Origin: JADYZU01 sp964540965
Lineage (GTDB): Bacteria; Pseudomonadota; Alphaproteobacteria; Rhodobacterales; Rhodobacteraceae
Direction of reading: 5' to 3'
Length of the DNA: 64,000 nt
Assembly (NCBI GenBank): GCA_964540965.1
Contig: CAZIOT010000009.1
Span: 1-64,000, forward strand
The number at the start of each line of letters is the position of its first letter. Within the stretch, counting starts at the first letter, position 1. Shown in pieces: positions 33,013-41,327 of the stretch. The notes under the pieces are model-generated. The model searched no databases. It was not told the origin of the DNA and saw only the letters and a program-made list of their open reading frames with translations. Made by a program: the position numbers and the translations under genes.

Positions 33013-33390
33013 GTGAACGCAACCTATCTTGCCCGTCAGGCCTATGCCCCGGGGCAGGCGCCGCTGCGCTCTGCCCGCTCGGCCGAACTGTCGGTCTTTG
33101 CCGAGGTGACGGCCCGGCTGAACGCCGCGCTTGTTGCCGGCTTTCCGGCGCTTGTCGCCGCCATCCACGACAACCGCCGCCTGTGGACACGCATCGCCGC
33201 CGATGTGTCCGACGACGGAAACGGCCTTGACCCCGATTTGCGCGCCCGCATCTTCTGGCTGGCGGAATTCACCGACCACCACAGTCGGCGCGTCCTGGCC
33301 GGCGAGGCCGGGGCAGAACCGCTGATCGAGATCAATACCGCGATGATCCGCGGCCTTGGCGGTCGCGCGGCGGCAAGGGTGCCGTCATGA
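33013..33390 (+). CDS. flaF: Flagellar regulator FlaF
   Basis: 125 residues from a GTG at 33013 with GAAAGGA upstream. FlaF is an alphaproteobacterial protein required for flagellin synthesis/secretion. Family features include AYAPGQAPLRSARSAELSVF, NRRLWTRIAADV and GLDPDLRARIFWLAEFT. It overlaps flbT by four bases, so the two are translationally coupled. Confidence 0.93.
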   Translation: MNATYLARQAYAPGQAPLRSARSAELSVFAEVTARLNAALVAGFPALVAAIHDNRRLWTRIAADVSDDGNGLDPDLRARIFWLAEFTDHHSRRVLAGEAGAEPLIEINTAMIRGLGGRAAARVPS

Positions 33391-33797
33391 CCGGCCTTGT
33401 CCTCAAGCTGGGCCCGAAAGAGCGGGTGCTGGTCAATGGCGCGGTGATCGAGAATGGCGACCGCCGCTCTCGCCTGGCCATCCTGACGCCCAACGCCAAC
33501 ATCCTGCGGCTGCGCGATGCGATCCGCCCGGATGAAGCCAACACCCCGGTTCGGCGCGTCTGCTATGTCGCCCAACTGGCGCTGTCGGGCGATGCCGATG
33601 TCGCACAGGCGCGCCATCAGCTGTTGCGCGGCATCGAACAGCTGAGCCAGGCCCTGTCCGACCCCGACAGCCGCGCCCATCTTGCCGATGCGACCGAGGC
33701 GGTGATCGCCGGCGACCACTACCGCGCCCTGAAACGCCTGCGGGGGCTGTTGCCGCGCGAGGAGCGGCTTCTGGCCGCAGCGGCGAGGCCGACATGA
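33387..33797 (+). CDS. flbT: Flagellin post-transcriptional regulator FlbT
   Basis: 136 residues. FlbT binds the flagellin mRNA leader and adjusts translation to filament assembly. Signature: LVLKLGPKERVLVNGAVIENGDRRSRLAI, followed by LRLRDAI and YVAQLALSGD. It is coupled to flaF upstream (ATGA) and to the DUF1217 gene downstream (ATGA). Confidence 0.95.
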   Translation: MTGLVLKLGPKERVLVNGAVIENGDRRSRLAILTPNANILRLRDAIRPDEANTPVRRVCYVAQLALSGDADVAQARHQLLRGIEQLSQALSDPDSRAHLADATEAVIAGDHYRALKRLRGLLPREERLLAAAARPT

Positions 33798-34585
33798 GCT
33801 TTTCCCCGATCATTCCGATGACGGGCTATGCGGGATGGACGTTTCTGTCCCGCACGCTGGAGCGGCAGCAGGAAAGCTTTGTCGAAAGCGGCACGGTCAA
33901 GCGGGCGACCGAATACTTTCGCGAAAACATCGCCAGGGCGACCACGGCCGAGGCGCTGGTCGGCGACCGCCGCCTGCTGGAAGTGGCGCTGGGCGCCTTC
34001 GGGCTTGAGGACGACATCAACGCCAAGGCCTTTATCAAGAAGGTGCTGAGCGACGGCACCATCAGTGACGGTGCGCTGGCCAACCGGCTGGCGGACAAGC
34101 GCTATGCCCAGTTCGCCTTCGCCTTCGGCTATGGCAACGGCGTGCCGACCATCGCCACCTCGGGTTTCGCCGACAAGATCATCGCCCGCTACGAAGATCG
34201 CCGGTTCGAGGCCGCGGTGGGCGAGGTCGACGGCACCCTGCGGCAGGCTCTGAACTTCTCCGACGCGCTTGGCGATGTGGTGGCGGGCGCGGCCAGCAAC
34301 AACGCGCGCTGGTATTCGGTGATGGGCAACACCTCGTTGCGCGACATGTTCGAGGTGGCCCTGGGCTTGCCGACCAGCTTTGGCACCCTCGACGTGGAAC
34401 AGCAGCTTGCCACCTTCAAGCAACGTTCCGATTCGGTGTTCGGCACCGATCAGGTCGCCGATTTCGCCGATGAAGAGGTTCGGGAAAAGCTGATCCGGCT
34501 GTTCCTGGTGCGGTCGGAAATCGCTGCGGGCAGTTCGGGTTATTCTGCGGGCCAGGTGGCGTTGAGCCTGCTGCAATCGGCCTGA
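33794..34585 (+). CDS. DUF1217 family flagellar protein
   Basis: 263 residues, soluble and helical. DUF1217 proteins are encoded in alphaproteobacterial flagellar clusters; the function is not settled, though some members are proposed substrates or assembly factors of the flagellar export system. Conserved stretches are WTFLSRTLERQQESF, AFIKKVLSDGTISDGALANRL and YAQFAFAFGYG. It ends the fliC-flaF-flbT operon and is convergent with fliI. Confidence 0.85.
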   Translation: MSFSPIIPMTGYAGWTFLSRTLERQQESFVESGTVKRATEYFRENIARATTAEALVGDRRLLEVALGAFGLEDDINAKAFIKKVLSDGTISDGALANRLADKRYAQFAFAFGYGNGVPTIATSGFADKIIARYEDRRFEAAVGEVDGTLRQALNFSDALGDVVAGAASNNARWYSVMGNTSLRDMFEVALGLPTSFGTLDVEQQLATFKQRSDSVFGTDQVADFADEEVREKLIRLFLVRSEIAAGSSGYSAGQVALSLLQSA

Positions 34586-34906
34586 GGGCGCGTCCGGCGC
34601 GAGCTTTTCCGCTCGGCCCGCCGGGAAGCACGGCGCCCGAACCTGCGGTCGCCAGACGGGCGATGTGGTGGGGCACCGAGGCACAATTGGCGTGTGCCCG
34701 AAGGCCCCTCCGGCCGGGCGATGTGGTTGTCCGCCTGAGGTTCCGTCGCCGCGCAAGCGGGATCGCATCCGCTGCGGTCATCCTTCCGCGGCGACTCGGT
34801 TTGACGGGTTCCCGGCGCATCGTCCCCGCGATCGGCCCGCGTCCGCCCCAGCTGTTGGCGCCCCGAACGGACCGCTTGCCGTGGCCCCCCTTGCCGGAAC
34901 TCTGCC
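34586..34906. other. Intergenic region between DUF1217 and fliI (321 bases)
   Basis: Convergent gene ends. I see no plausible gene, no clear terminator with a T-run and no repeat. Frames through it have no family resemblance. Confidence 0.6.
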
Positions 34907-36313
34907 TTACCCCCCTCGTGCCGGCCGCGCCGGCCCGGTCGCTCGCGGGCCTGCGGCGTTGCGGGCGGTGGCGAGGGCCTGGCGCAGGGCGACAAAACTC
35001 GCCTCGGGCGTCGATCCGTCGCGGCGGGCGAGGAAGGCCTCGAGCGCCGGTTGCACTGCGATGGCGGCGTCGATCCTGGGATCGCTGCCGGCGACGTAAA
35101 GCCCGGCGCGGATCATGAGCGCGGCCCGGTCATAGGTGCCAAGGTGGCCGCGCGCCTCGCCGATCAGGGTATTCTCGGCGGCGCTGGCCGCGTCCGGTAG
35201 CGACCGCGAGACCGATCGCAGAAGATCGACCGCAGGAAACCGCCCGCCCTCGGCGATGGCGCGGTCCAGCACGACATGGCCGTCCAGCACGCCACGCAGC
35301 ATGTCGGCCACGGGTTCGTCCATGTCCGACCCCGCCACCAGCACCGAATAGATCGCGGTGATGTCGCCCTGATCGGGCCCCCCCGGCCCGGCCCTTTCGC
35401 ACAGGCCGGCAATCGCCGGCCCGGTCGAGGCGGGAAAGCCGCGCAGGGCGGCGGGTTCGCCGGCGGCGGCCGAAAGCTCGCGATGCGCTTCGGCAAAGCG
35501 GGTGACGCTGTCGATCAGCAGAAGCACGTTCAGCCCGCGGTCGCGGAAATGTTCTGCCACTGCCGTCGCCGCCCAGGCGCAGCGCCGCCGCACCTGCGGC
35601 GCACGGTCCGACGTCGCGGCAACGACGACGGCGCGGGCCATGCCCCTGGCCCCCAGAACATCCTCGACAAAGTGGCGCAATTCGCGGCCGCGTTCGCCGA
35701 CAAGGCCGATGACGATGACATCGGCCTCGACCCCGCGGGCAAGGCCGGCCAGCAGCGTGGACTTGCCGACGCCCGAGCCGGCGAACAGCCCGATGCGCTG
35801 GCCGCGGACCAGCGGCAGAAGCGTGTCGAACACGGCATAGCCGGTGGCCAGCCGCGCGCCCAGCGCGCGGCGACCCTGCGCCGGCGGCGGTTCGGCGCGC
35901 ACCGGCCGCGGCACCAGTCCCGGCAGCAGCGGCCTGCCGTCAAGCGGCCGCCCGTCGGGGTCGATGACGCGGCCGATCCAGTCGTCATCGGGCGCGAACA
36001 CCGGCAGCGGCAGCACGCGCACCGGATCGTCCAGACCCACGCCTTCGGCCCCGCCTTCGGGCAAGAGCAGCACATCCTCGCCCGCGACGCGGATCACCTC
36101 GGCCTGAAGCGGCGTGCCCTGGCGCAGGATCTCGGCCCGGTCGCCCAGCCGGACGCCGCCGGCGATGCCGCCGGCCACCAGACCGCCGCCGGCGGCGCCG
36201 GTGATGCGCCCGGCGGGCATGGCGCGCGACAGCCGCTGGACGGCGGCGGTGGCACGGTCGAGAATCGGGTCGGGCATTTTCCGGGGCCTTTCGGTGAAGG
36301 AGGCGTTCGCCAT
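34907..36313 (-). CDS. fliI: Flagellum-specific ATPase FliI
   Basis: 468 residues. FliI powers substrate unloading at the flagellar type III export gate with FliH. Walker A is AGSGVGKST (178-186), Walker B VLLLIDSVTRFAEAHRE, and the F1-type RGFPASTGPAIA and SDMDEPVADMLRG segments follow. Two starts are possible: the ATG at 36313, or the ATG at 36277, which is preceded by GAAAGG. It is monocistronic on minus, divergent from flgB, and shares a CtrA-like box. Confidence 0.95.
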   Translation of the reverse strand: MANASFTERPRKMPDPILDRATAAVQRLSRAMPAGRITGAAGGGLVAGGIAGGVRLGDRAEILRQGTPLQAEVIRVAGEDVLLLPEGGAEGVGLDDPVRVLPLPVFAPDDDWIGRVIDPDGRPLDGRPLLPGLVPRPVRAEPPPAQGRRALGARLATGYAVFDTLLPLVRGQRIGLFAGSGVGKSTLLAGLARGVEADVIVIGLVGERGRELRHFVEDVLGARGMARAVVVAATSDRAPQVRRRCAWAATAVAEHFRDRGLNVLLLIDSVTRFAEAHRELSAAAGEPAALRGFPASTGPAIAGLCERAGPGGPDQGDITAIYSVLVAGSDMDEPVADMLRGVLDGHVVLDRAIAEGGRFPAVDLLRSVSRSLPDAASAAENTLIGEARGHLGTYDRAALMIRAGLYVAGSDPRIDAAIAVQPALEAFLARRDGSTPEASFVALRQALATARNAAGPRATGPARPARGG

Positions 36314-36337
36314 GAACCGATCCTTAGGGAATCAGGC

Positions 36338-36352
36338 TTAAGGCAAGGTTGA
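36338..36352 (+). promoter_or_regulatory. CtrA-like box between fliI and flgB
   Basis: TTAA GGCAAGG TTGA: one mismatch to TTAA-N7-TTAA. It is 24 bases upstream of flgB and 25 upstream of fliI, so it could serve both divergent operons. Confidence 0.5.
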
Positions 36353-36375
36353 AGCCAATCGAGGGAGAAGCCCCG

Positions 36376-36753
36376 ATGTTCGAAAATCTGGATGTCTTTC
36401 GCCTGTCGGGCGCCATGGCCGCCCATGCCGGGGCGCGTCAGGCCGTCACGGCGACCAATATCGCCAATGCCGACACGCCCGGCTATCGCGCCCAGCGGTT
36501 GGGCGATTTCGCGGCCAGCTATGCCGACGGCGGGCTTGCCCTGCGCACCAGCCGCCCCGGCCATCTGGCCGGTGACGCCGCCACCGCCGCCGCAAGGGCC
36601 GCGGATGCCGGGGGCGAGGCGGCGCCGAACGGCAATACCGTCTCGCTTGAAACCGAGATGCTCGCCTCGGTCGATGCCGCACGGGAACATTCCCGCGCGC
36701 TCGCCATCTATCGCCACGGGCTGACCGTGTTGCGCACGGCTTTGGGGCGCTAG
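36376..36753 (+). CDS. flgB: Flagellar proximal rod protein FlgB
   Basis: 125 residues, usual length. The N-terminal rod motif ATNIANADTPGYRAQRL (about 31-47) is diagnostic, and SLETEMLASVDAAREHSRALAIYRHGL forms the C-terminal helix. It starts the long basal-body operon flgB-flgC-fliE-fliQ-flgF-flgG-flgA-flgH-fliL-like. The ATG at 36376 follows GGGAGAAG; an in-frame ATG at 36349 lies inside the CtrA-like box and is less likely. Confidence 0.96.
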   Translation: MFENLDVFRLSGAMAAHAGARQAVTATNIANADTPGYRAQRLGDFAASYADGGLALRTSRPGHLAGDAATAAARAADAGGEAAPNGNTVSLETEMLASVDAAREHSRALAIYRHGLTVLRTALGR

Positions 36754-36756
36754 ATC

Positions 36757-37149
36757 ATGGCCGATTTCGCCGATGCCCTGCGCGTGGCCACCAGCGGAAT
36801 GCAGGCGCAGGCGCAGCGCCTGCGCTACCTGTCCGAGAATATCGCCAATGCCGACACCCCCGGCTACCACCGCAAGACGATGAGCTTTGCCGAGGCGGTC
36901 GAGGGCGGCAGCCCCACCGGCGCCGTGCAGGCCGGCCGGATGGAGCTGGACCAGACGCCGCTTGACCGGATTTACGACCCTTCGCATCCGATGGCCGATG
37001 CCGAGGGCTATCACGACGGGTCGAACGTCAACCTTCTCGTCGAAATCGCCGACGCCCGCGAAGCCGGGCGCAGCTACGAAGCCAACCTCAAGATGTTCGA
37101 CCAGATCCGGCAGATGTCGGCCTCTCTGCTCGACCTTCTGCGCCGCTAG
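36757..37149 (+). CDS. flgC: Flagellar proximal rod protein FlgC
   Basis: 130 residues. MADFADALRVATSGMQAQAQRLRYLSENIANADTPGYHRK is the FlgC N-terminal signature, and the C-terminus has NVNLLVEIADAREAGRSYEANLKMFDQ. It forms part of the proximal rod with FlgB and FlgF. It is separated from flgB by 3 bases. Confidence 0.96.
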   Translation: MADFADALRVATSGMQAQAQRLRYLSENIANADTPGYHRKTMSFAEAVEGGSPTGAVQAGRMELDQTPLDRIYDPSHPMADAEGYHDGSNVNLLVEIADAREAGRSYEANLKMFDQIRQMSASLLDLLRR

Positions 37150-37159
37150 GAGAATCCTG

Positions 37160-37444
37160 ATGATCGTGAACCCATCGCTTGTCGCCGAACGCTATGCCGC
37201 CACCCGCGCCGCGACCCAGCCGCAGCCCGGGACCGAAGGCGGACTGGCCACGCAGGCCCTGTCCGATTTCGCCCGCACCATGGCGGCGGGCGATCAGGCC
37301 GCCATCGGCGCGATGACCGGCGGCACCGATCCGCATGCGCTGGTGCAGGCGCTGGCGCAGACCGAACTGGCCATCGAGACGGCGGTGACGGTGCGCAACA
37401 AGGTGGTCGAGGCCTATCAGGAAATCCTGCGGATGCCGGTGTGA
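37160..37444 (+). CDS. fliE: Flagellar hook-basal body protein FliE
   Basis: 94 residues from the ATG at 37160 with AGGAGAA upstream. FliE links the MS ring to the rod. The C-terminal helix LAQTELAIETAVTVRNKVVEAYQEILRMPV is the family signature. The longer frame upstream is a shadow of flgC. Confidence 0.92.
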   Translation: MIVNPSLVAERYAATRAATQPQPGTEGGLATQALSDFARTMAAGDQAAIGAMTGGTDPHALVQALAQTELAIETAVTVRNKVVEAYQEILRMPV

Positions 37445-37445
37445 C

Positions 37446-37712
37446 ATGGAAAACGGGCAAATCTACGACCTGTTGCGGCAGGCCCTGTGGACGGCAACGG
37501 TGATCTCGATGCCGGTGCTGGGCGTGGCGCTGGCCGCCGGTCTGGTCATCGGCCTGTTCCAGGCGCTGACCTCGGTCCAGGAAATGACGCTGACCTTCGT
37601 GCCGAAACTTGCCGCCATCGTCGCGGTGTTCTGGATCACCATGGGCTTCATGACCGAAACGCTGGTCAGCTTGCTGCGCGGGACCATCGCGCCGGCGATC
37701 GTCGGGGGCTGA
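37446..37712 (+). CDS. fliQ: Flagellar export gate protein FliQ
   Basis: 88 residues with two transmembrane helices (about 14-38 and 53-75). A component of the FliPQR export gate, with the signature LFQALTSVQEMTLTFVPKLAA. It starts one base after the fliE stop region and abuts flgF. Its partners fliP (52963) and fliR (42400) lie in other operons of the cluster. Confidence 0.96.
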   Translation: MENGQIYDLLRQALWTATVISMPVLGVALAAGLVIGLFQALTSVQEMTLTFVPKLAAIVAVFWITMGFMTETLVSLLRGTIAPAIVGG

Positions 37713-38429
37713 ATGGAAAACGCGATCTATGCCGGGCTGACGCGGCAATCGGGCCTCATGTCGGAAATGCGCGCCGTGGCCAACAACATCGCCAACGCCA
37801 ATACCACCGGATTCCGCGCCGAGGGCGTAGTGTTTTCGGAATATATCCGCTCGACCGGACCGGAGGGCCCATCCCTGTCCATGGCCGCCGCGCGCGTGCG
37901 CGAAACCGATTTCGTGCAAGGCGCGCTGGCGGTGACGGGCGGCACCTATGACCTTGCCATCGAGGGCGAGGGGTTCTTTCTGGTCGCCACGCCCGAGGGC
38001 GAGCGGCTGACCCGTGCGGGCAGTTTCACCCCGAACGAGAACGGCGATCTTGTCACCGCGGAGGGCTGGCCGGTGCTGGATGCCGGCGGTGCGCCGGTCT
38101 TTGTGCCCACGGGGGCGGGGAATGTGGCGATTGCCGCCGATGGTACCATTTCGGCCGATGGCCAGCCGGTCGGGCAGATCGGCCTTGTGATGCCCGTCGA
38201 CCCGGCCGAACTCACCCGGTCGGACGGGGTGATGTTCGCCGCCCCCAGTGGCTGGGAACCGGCCGCCGAGGCGAGCCTGGTGCAGGGCGCGCTCGAGGAT
38301 TCGAACGTCAATGCCGTGGCCCAGATCACCCGGATGATCGAGGTGCAGCGCGCTTACGAACTGGGTCAGGGCTTTCTCGACCGCGAGGATCAGCGGATCC
38401 GCAGCGTCATCCAGGCCGTGGGCCGTTAA
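37713..38429 (+). CDS. flgF: Flagellar rod protein FlgF
   Basis: 238 residues. The N-terminal NNIANANTTGFRAEGVVFSEY motif, central GEGFFLVATPEGERLTRAGSF and C-terminal NVNAVAQITRMIEVQRAYELGQ are rod/hook family hallmarks. FlgF forms the junction of proximal and distal rod. It abuts fliQ without a gap and precedes flgG by 15 bases. Confidence 0.96.
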   Translation: MENAIYAGLTRQSGLMSEMRAVANNIANANTTGFRAEGVVFSEYIRSTGPEGPSLSMAAARVRETDFVQGALAVTGGTYDLAIEGEGFFLVATPEGERLTRAGSFTPNENGDLVTAEGWPVLDAGGAPVFVPTGAGNVAIAADGTISADGQPVGQIGLVMPVDPAELTRSDGVMFAAPSGWEPAAEASLVQGALEDSNVNAVAQITRMIEVQRAYELGQGFLDREDQRIRSVIQAVGR

Positions 38430-38444
38430 CCAAAGGGGGGCGCC

Positions 38445-39230
38445 ATGCGCGCACTGGAAATCGCCGCTGCCGGGATGAGCGCGCAGCAGATGCGGGTCGA
38501 GGTCATCTCGAACAACCTCGCCAACATGAACACCACCGGCTACAACGCCCGCCGGGCCGAATTTGCCGACCTGCATTATCAACAGCTTGCCCGTCCCGGC
38601 ACCATCAATGCCGCCGATGGTACGGTGCTGCCGACCGGGGTCCAGCTTGGGCTTGGCGTGCGGCCGACCGCGGTGTCGGTCCTGCTGGGGCAGGGGGCGC
38701 TGGCGCAGACCGGCGGCGATCTTGACATCGCCATCGAGGGGCAGGGCTATATCGAGGTGACGATGCCCGATGGCCGCGCCGCCTATACCCGCGACGGCGC
38801 GCTCAAGTTGACCGGCGACGGGCTGATCGTGACCAATGACGGCTATGCGGTGGCGCCGCAGATCACCGTGCCCTCGGATGCGCGCTCCATCGACATCAAC
38901 CCCGATGGCGAGGTCTATGCCAATTTCGCCGACCGGGTCGAACCCGAATTCCTGGGCCAGCTTACCCTGTCGGGTTTCACCAACCCCAAGGGGCTCGAGG
39001 CCATCGGGTCGAACCTGTTTCTGGAAACCGGTGCCTCGGGGCCGGCGCTGGTGTCGACGCCGGGGCTCGATGGCCTTGGCGTGGTCCGGCAGGGCTATCT
39101 CGAGGATTCCACCGTCGATCCGGTGAAGGAAGTCACCGACCTGATCGAGGCGCAGCGCGGCTACGAGCTGAATTCCAAGGTGATTTCCGCGGCCGACCAG
39201 ATGCTGGGCGCCATGGTGGCGATGCGATGA
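38445..39230 (+). CDS. flgG: Flagellar distal rod protein FlgG
   Basis: 261 residues, canonical length. MRALEIAAAGMSAQQMRVEVISNNLANMNTTGYNARR starts the protein; GVRPTAV and IEGQGYIEVTMPDGRAAYTRDG follow, and VEVTDLIEAQRGYELNSKVI-like sequence ends it. It builds the distal rod. The ATG follows AAAGGGGGG. It overlaps flgA by four bases (ATGA). Confidence 0.97.
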   Translation: MRALEIAAAGMSAQQMRVEVISNNLANMNTTGYNARRAEFADLHYQQLARPGTINAADGTVLPTGVQLGLGVRPTAVSVLLGQGALAQTGGDLDIAIEGQGYIEVTMPDGRAAYTRDGALKLTGDGLIVTNDGYAVAPQITVPSDARSIDINPDGEVYANFADRVEPEFLGQLTLSGFTNPKGLEAIGSNLFLETGASGPALVSTPGLDGLGVVRQGYLEDSTVDPVKEVTDLIEAQRGYELNSKVISAADQMLGAMVAMR

Positions 39231-39643
39231 TCCGGCTTGCCCTCTGCCTTGCCGCGCTGGCGGCCCCTGCCGCCGCCGATGTGGTGGTCGCCGCCCGCAC
39301 CATCCCGGCGCGCAGCATCATCGCGCCCGAAGATCTGCTCATCCGCGACATGGAGGTGCCCGGTGCCGTCGACGACCCGGCGCTTGTCGTCGGCATGGAG
39401 GCGCGGGTGGCGCTGTATGCCAACCGGCCGATCCGGCCCGGCGATGTCGGATTCCCGGCAATCGTCGAGCGTAACCAGCTGATTCCGCTGATCTATCAGG
39501 CGGGAAGCCTGACCATCACCGCCGATGGCCGCGCGCTGGACCGCGCCGGGCCGGGCGATGCGATCCGGGTGATGAACCTGGGGTCGCGCAGCACCGTGAC
39601 CGCGGTGATCGGCACCGATGGCGCCGGCCATGTGAACAACTGA
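39227..39643 (+). CDS. flgA: P-ring assembly chaperone FlgA (short form)
   Basis: 138 residues, with a signal peptide (LALCLAALAAPAAA) and a SAF-type domain (VAARTIPARSIIAPEDLLIRDMEV, NRPIRPGDV, DAIRVMNLGSRSTVTAVI). FlgA assists FlgI assembly into the P ring in the periplasm. It is shorter than enterobacterial FlgA and lacks the extra N-terminal domain, as in many alphaproteobacteria. Confidence 0.93.
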   Translation: MIRLALCLAALAAPAAADVVVAARTIPARSIIAPEDLLIRDMEVPGAVDDPALVVGMEARVALYANRPIRPGDVGFPAIVERNQLIPLIYQAGSLTITADGRALDRAGPGDAIRVMNLGSRSTVTAVIGTDGAGHVNN

Positions 39644-39653
39644 AGGACCGTCG

Positions 39654-40367
39654 ATGCGCCTTGCCCCCCTTGCCCTGCCGCTGATCCTGATCGCCTGCGG
39701 CCCGACCGGCCGCCTGGGCGGCACGCCCGAATTCTCGCCGCAGGCGATGACGGACGAACACCAGGCGATGATGTCGCCCGGCATGCCCTATGACATCGAC
39801 CCCCTGCCGACCCGGGCCGAGGTGCAGACCGCCTCGCTCTGGACCGGCGAGCGGGGGTCGCTTCTGGGCGACAACCGCGCCATCCGCCGTGGCGACATCC
39901 TGACCGTGGTGATCGAGATCGACGACAGCGCCTCGATTTCCAACGCGACCGACACCTCGCGCACCGGCAGCCAGGAGATGGGGGTCGAGGCCCTGTTCGG
40001 GGCGGAACTCGATGCCGGGATCCCGCTGGCGCCGGCCGTGGCGCTCGATTCGAACGGGCGATTTGCCGGCGACGGATCGGTGCAGCGCAACGAACAGCTG
40101 ACATTGCGGGTCGCAGCCACGGTTGTCGATGTGCTGCCGAACGGCGTCCTGCAGATTTCGGGCCAGCAGGAGGTGCGGGTCAACGACGAGCTGCGCGAAC
40201 TTCTGGTGTCGGGCTATGTCCGGCCGGCCGACATCTCGCGCCAGAACGAGGTGAACTATGACAAGATCGCCGCCGCGCGGATTTCCTACGGCGGCCGCGG
40301 CCAGATCACCGAGGCGCAGAATGCCCGCTGGGGCCAGCAGGCGCTTGACCATGTGCTGCCGTTCTAG
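39654..40367 (+). CDS. flgH: Flagellar L-ring lipoprotein FlgH
   Basis: 237 residues. The lipobox LIAC places the lipidated residue at Cys15, so the protein is anchored in the outer membrane. Conserved motifs are GSLLGDNRAIRRGDILTVVIEI, NGVLQISGQQEVRVNDE and VRPADISRQNEV. It forms the L ring around the rod. It follows flgA by 10 bases. Confidence 0.96.
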   Translation: MRLAPLALPLILIACGPTGRLGGTPEFSPQAMTDEHQAMMSPGMPYDIDPLPTRAEVQTASLWTGERGSLLGDNRAIRRGDILTVVIEIDDSASISNATDTSRTGSQEMGVEALFGAELDAGIPLAPAVALDSNGRFAGDGSVQRNEQLTLRVAATVVDVLPNGVLQISGQQEVRVNDELRELLVSGYVRPADISRQNEVNYDKIAAARISYGGRGQITEAQNARWGQQALDHVLPF

Positions 40368-40376
40368 GGGGTTGCG

Positions 40377-40934
40377 ATGAAAGCGATGATCCTGCCGCTG
40401 ATCCTGTTCATCGTCGGTGCCGGCGGCGGTGTCGGTGCGGCGATGTTCCTGGCCCCGTCCCCTGCCGCGGACGAGGCCGCGGGTCACGAAACGGCGCCAG
40501 AGCAGGCCGCTGCGGCCGGAGAGGCCCACGGCGAAACCGGCGAGGCGGCGCATGAGGAGGCCGCGCCCGCTGCCGCCCCTGCTGCCGACGACCATGGCGA
40601 GTCGAGCGGCGGGCCGGAATATGCCCGGCTGAACAACCAGTTCATCGTGCCTGTCGTGCAGGGCGGCGATGTGGTGGCGATGGTGGTGCTGACCCTAAGT
40701 CTCGAGGTCGCCCCCGGGCAGCAGGAAACCGTGCTGGCGCGTGAGCCGCGGCTGCGCGATTCCTTTCTTCAGGTCCTGTTCGACCATTCCAACACCGGCG
40801 GGTTCGAAGGCATGTTCACCGCAGCCTCGAACATGCGGGTGCTGCGGAACAGCCTGCGCGCCGCGGCGCAGCAGGTGCTGGGCGGGATCGTCACCGATGT
40901 CCTGATCATCGACATCGTGCGTCAGGACGTGTGA
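40377..40934 (+). CDS. FliL-like flagellar membrane protein (second FliL-type paralogue)
   Basis: 185 residues: one N-terminal transmembrane helix (about 5-25), an Ala/Glu/His-rich linker (about 28-80) and a periplasmic domain resembling FliL (YARLNNQFIVPVVQGGDVVAMVVLTLSLEV to VTDVLIIDIVRQDV). FliL proteins ring the stator units. A more typical FliL is encoded at 49954, so the window holds two. It is the last gene of the flgB operon; the convergent coiled-coil gene ends at the next base. Confidence 0.75.
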   Translation: MKAMILPLILFIVGAGGGVGAAMFLAPSPAADEAAGHETAPEQAAAAGEAHGETGEAAHEEAAPAAAPAADDHGESSGGPEYARLNNQFIVPVVQGGDVVAMVVLTLSLEVAPGQQETVLAREPRLRDSFLQVLFDHSNTGGFEGMFTAASNMRVLRNSLRAAAQQVLGGIVTDVLIIDIVRQDV

Positions 40935-41327
40935 TCACCAGCCGCGCTCGGCCCGACCTTCCCGTTCCGCCGCAAGCCTGGCCCGCATCTCGCGGGCCAG
41001 TTCGCTTGCGACCTCGCTGCGGCCATGGTCGCGGGCCAGCCGGCGCCGCGCCTCGTCGATCCGGGCAAGCAGTCGGGCGAGTTCGCCGTTCAGTGCCCGC
41101 CGGCGGTTGTCGACCCAGCGTTCCCAGCGCAGGTCGGCGCCGGCGCGCAGCGCCGCATCCTCGGCGGTGACGCTGGCGGCGCGGGCGTGAACGCTGCCCT
41201 CAAGCTCGGCCAGCCGCGCGCGCAGCGTGGCTTCTTCGGCGCGCAGGGCGCCAAGCTGTGCCTCGGCCGCAGCGCGGATCGCCGCAGTCATCGCGACCAG
41301 CCCCTCCATCTCGCGTCGGCCGGTCAT
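40935..41327 (-). CDS. Coiled-coil protein, FliJ candidate
   Basis: 130 residues, almost entirely helical with heptad-like Ala/Leu/Arg/Glu repeats (about 10-120), no membrane segment. It overlaps flhB by four bases at its start, so it is coupled to the export-gate genes flhA-fliR-flhB. No fliJ is otherwise present in the window, and the size and all-helical pattern fit the FliJ type of export chaperone/ATPase stalk. There is no recognisable sequence signature; the assignment is by context. Confidence 0.5.
   Translation of the reverse strand: MTGRREMEGLVAMTAAIRAAAEAQLGALRAEEATLRARLAELEGSVHARAASVTAEDAALRAGADLRWERWVDNRRRALNGELARLLARIDEARRRLARDHGRSEVASELAREMRARLAAEREGRAERGW

Noticed and set aside
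34586..34906. Small genes in the DUF1217-fliI gap.
   Set aside because: All frames are Arg/Pro/Ala-rich without ribosome sites or recognisable domains.
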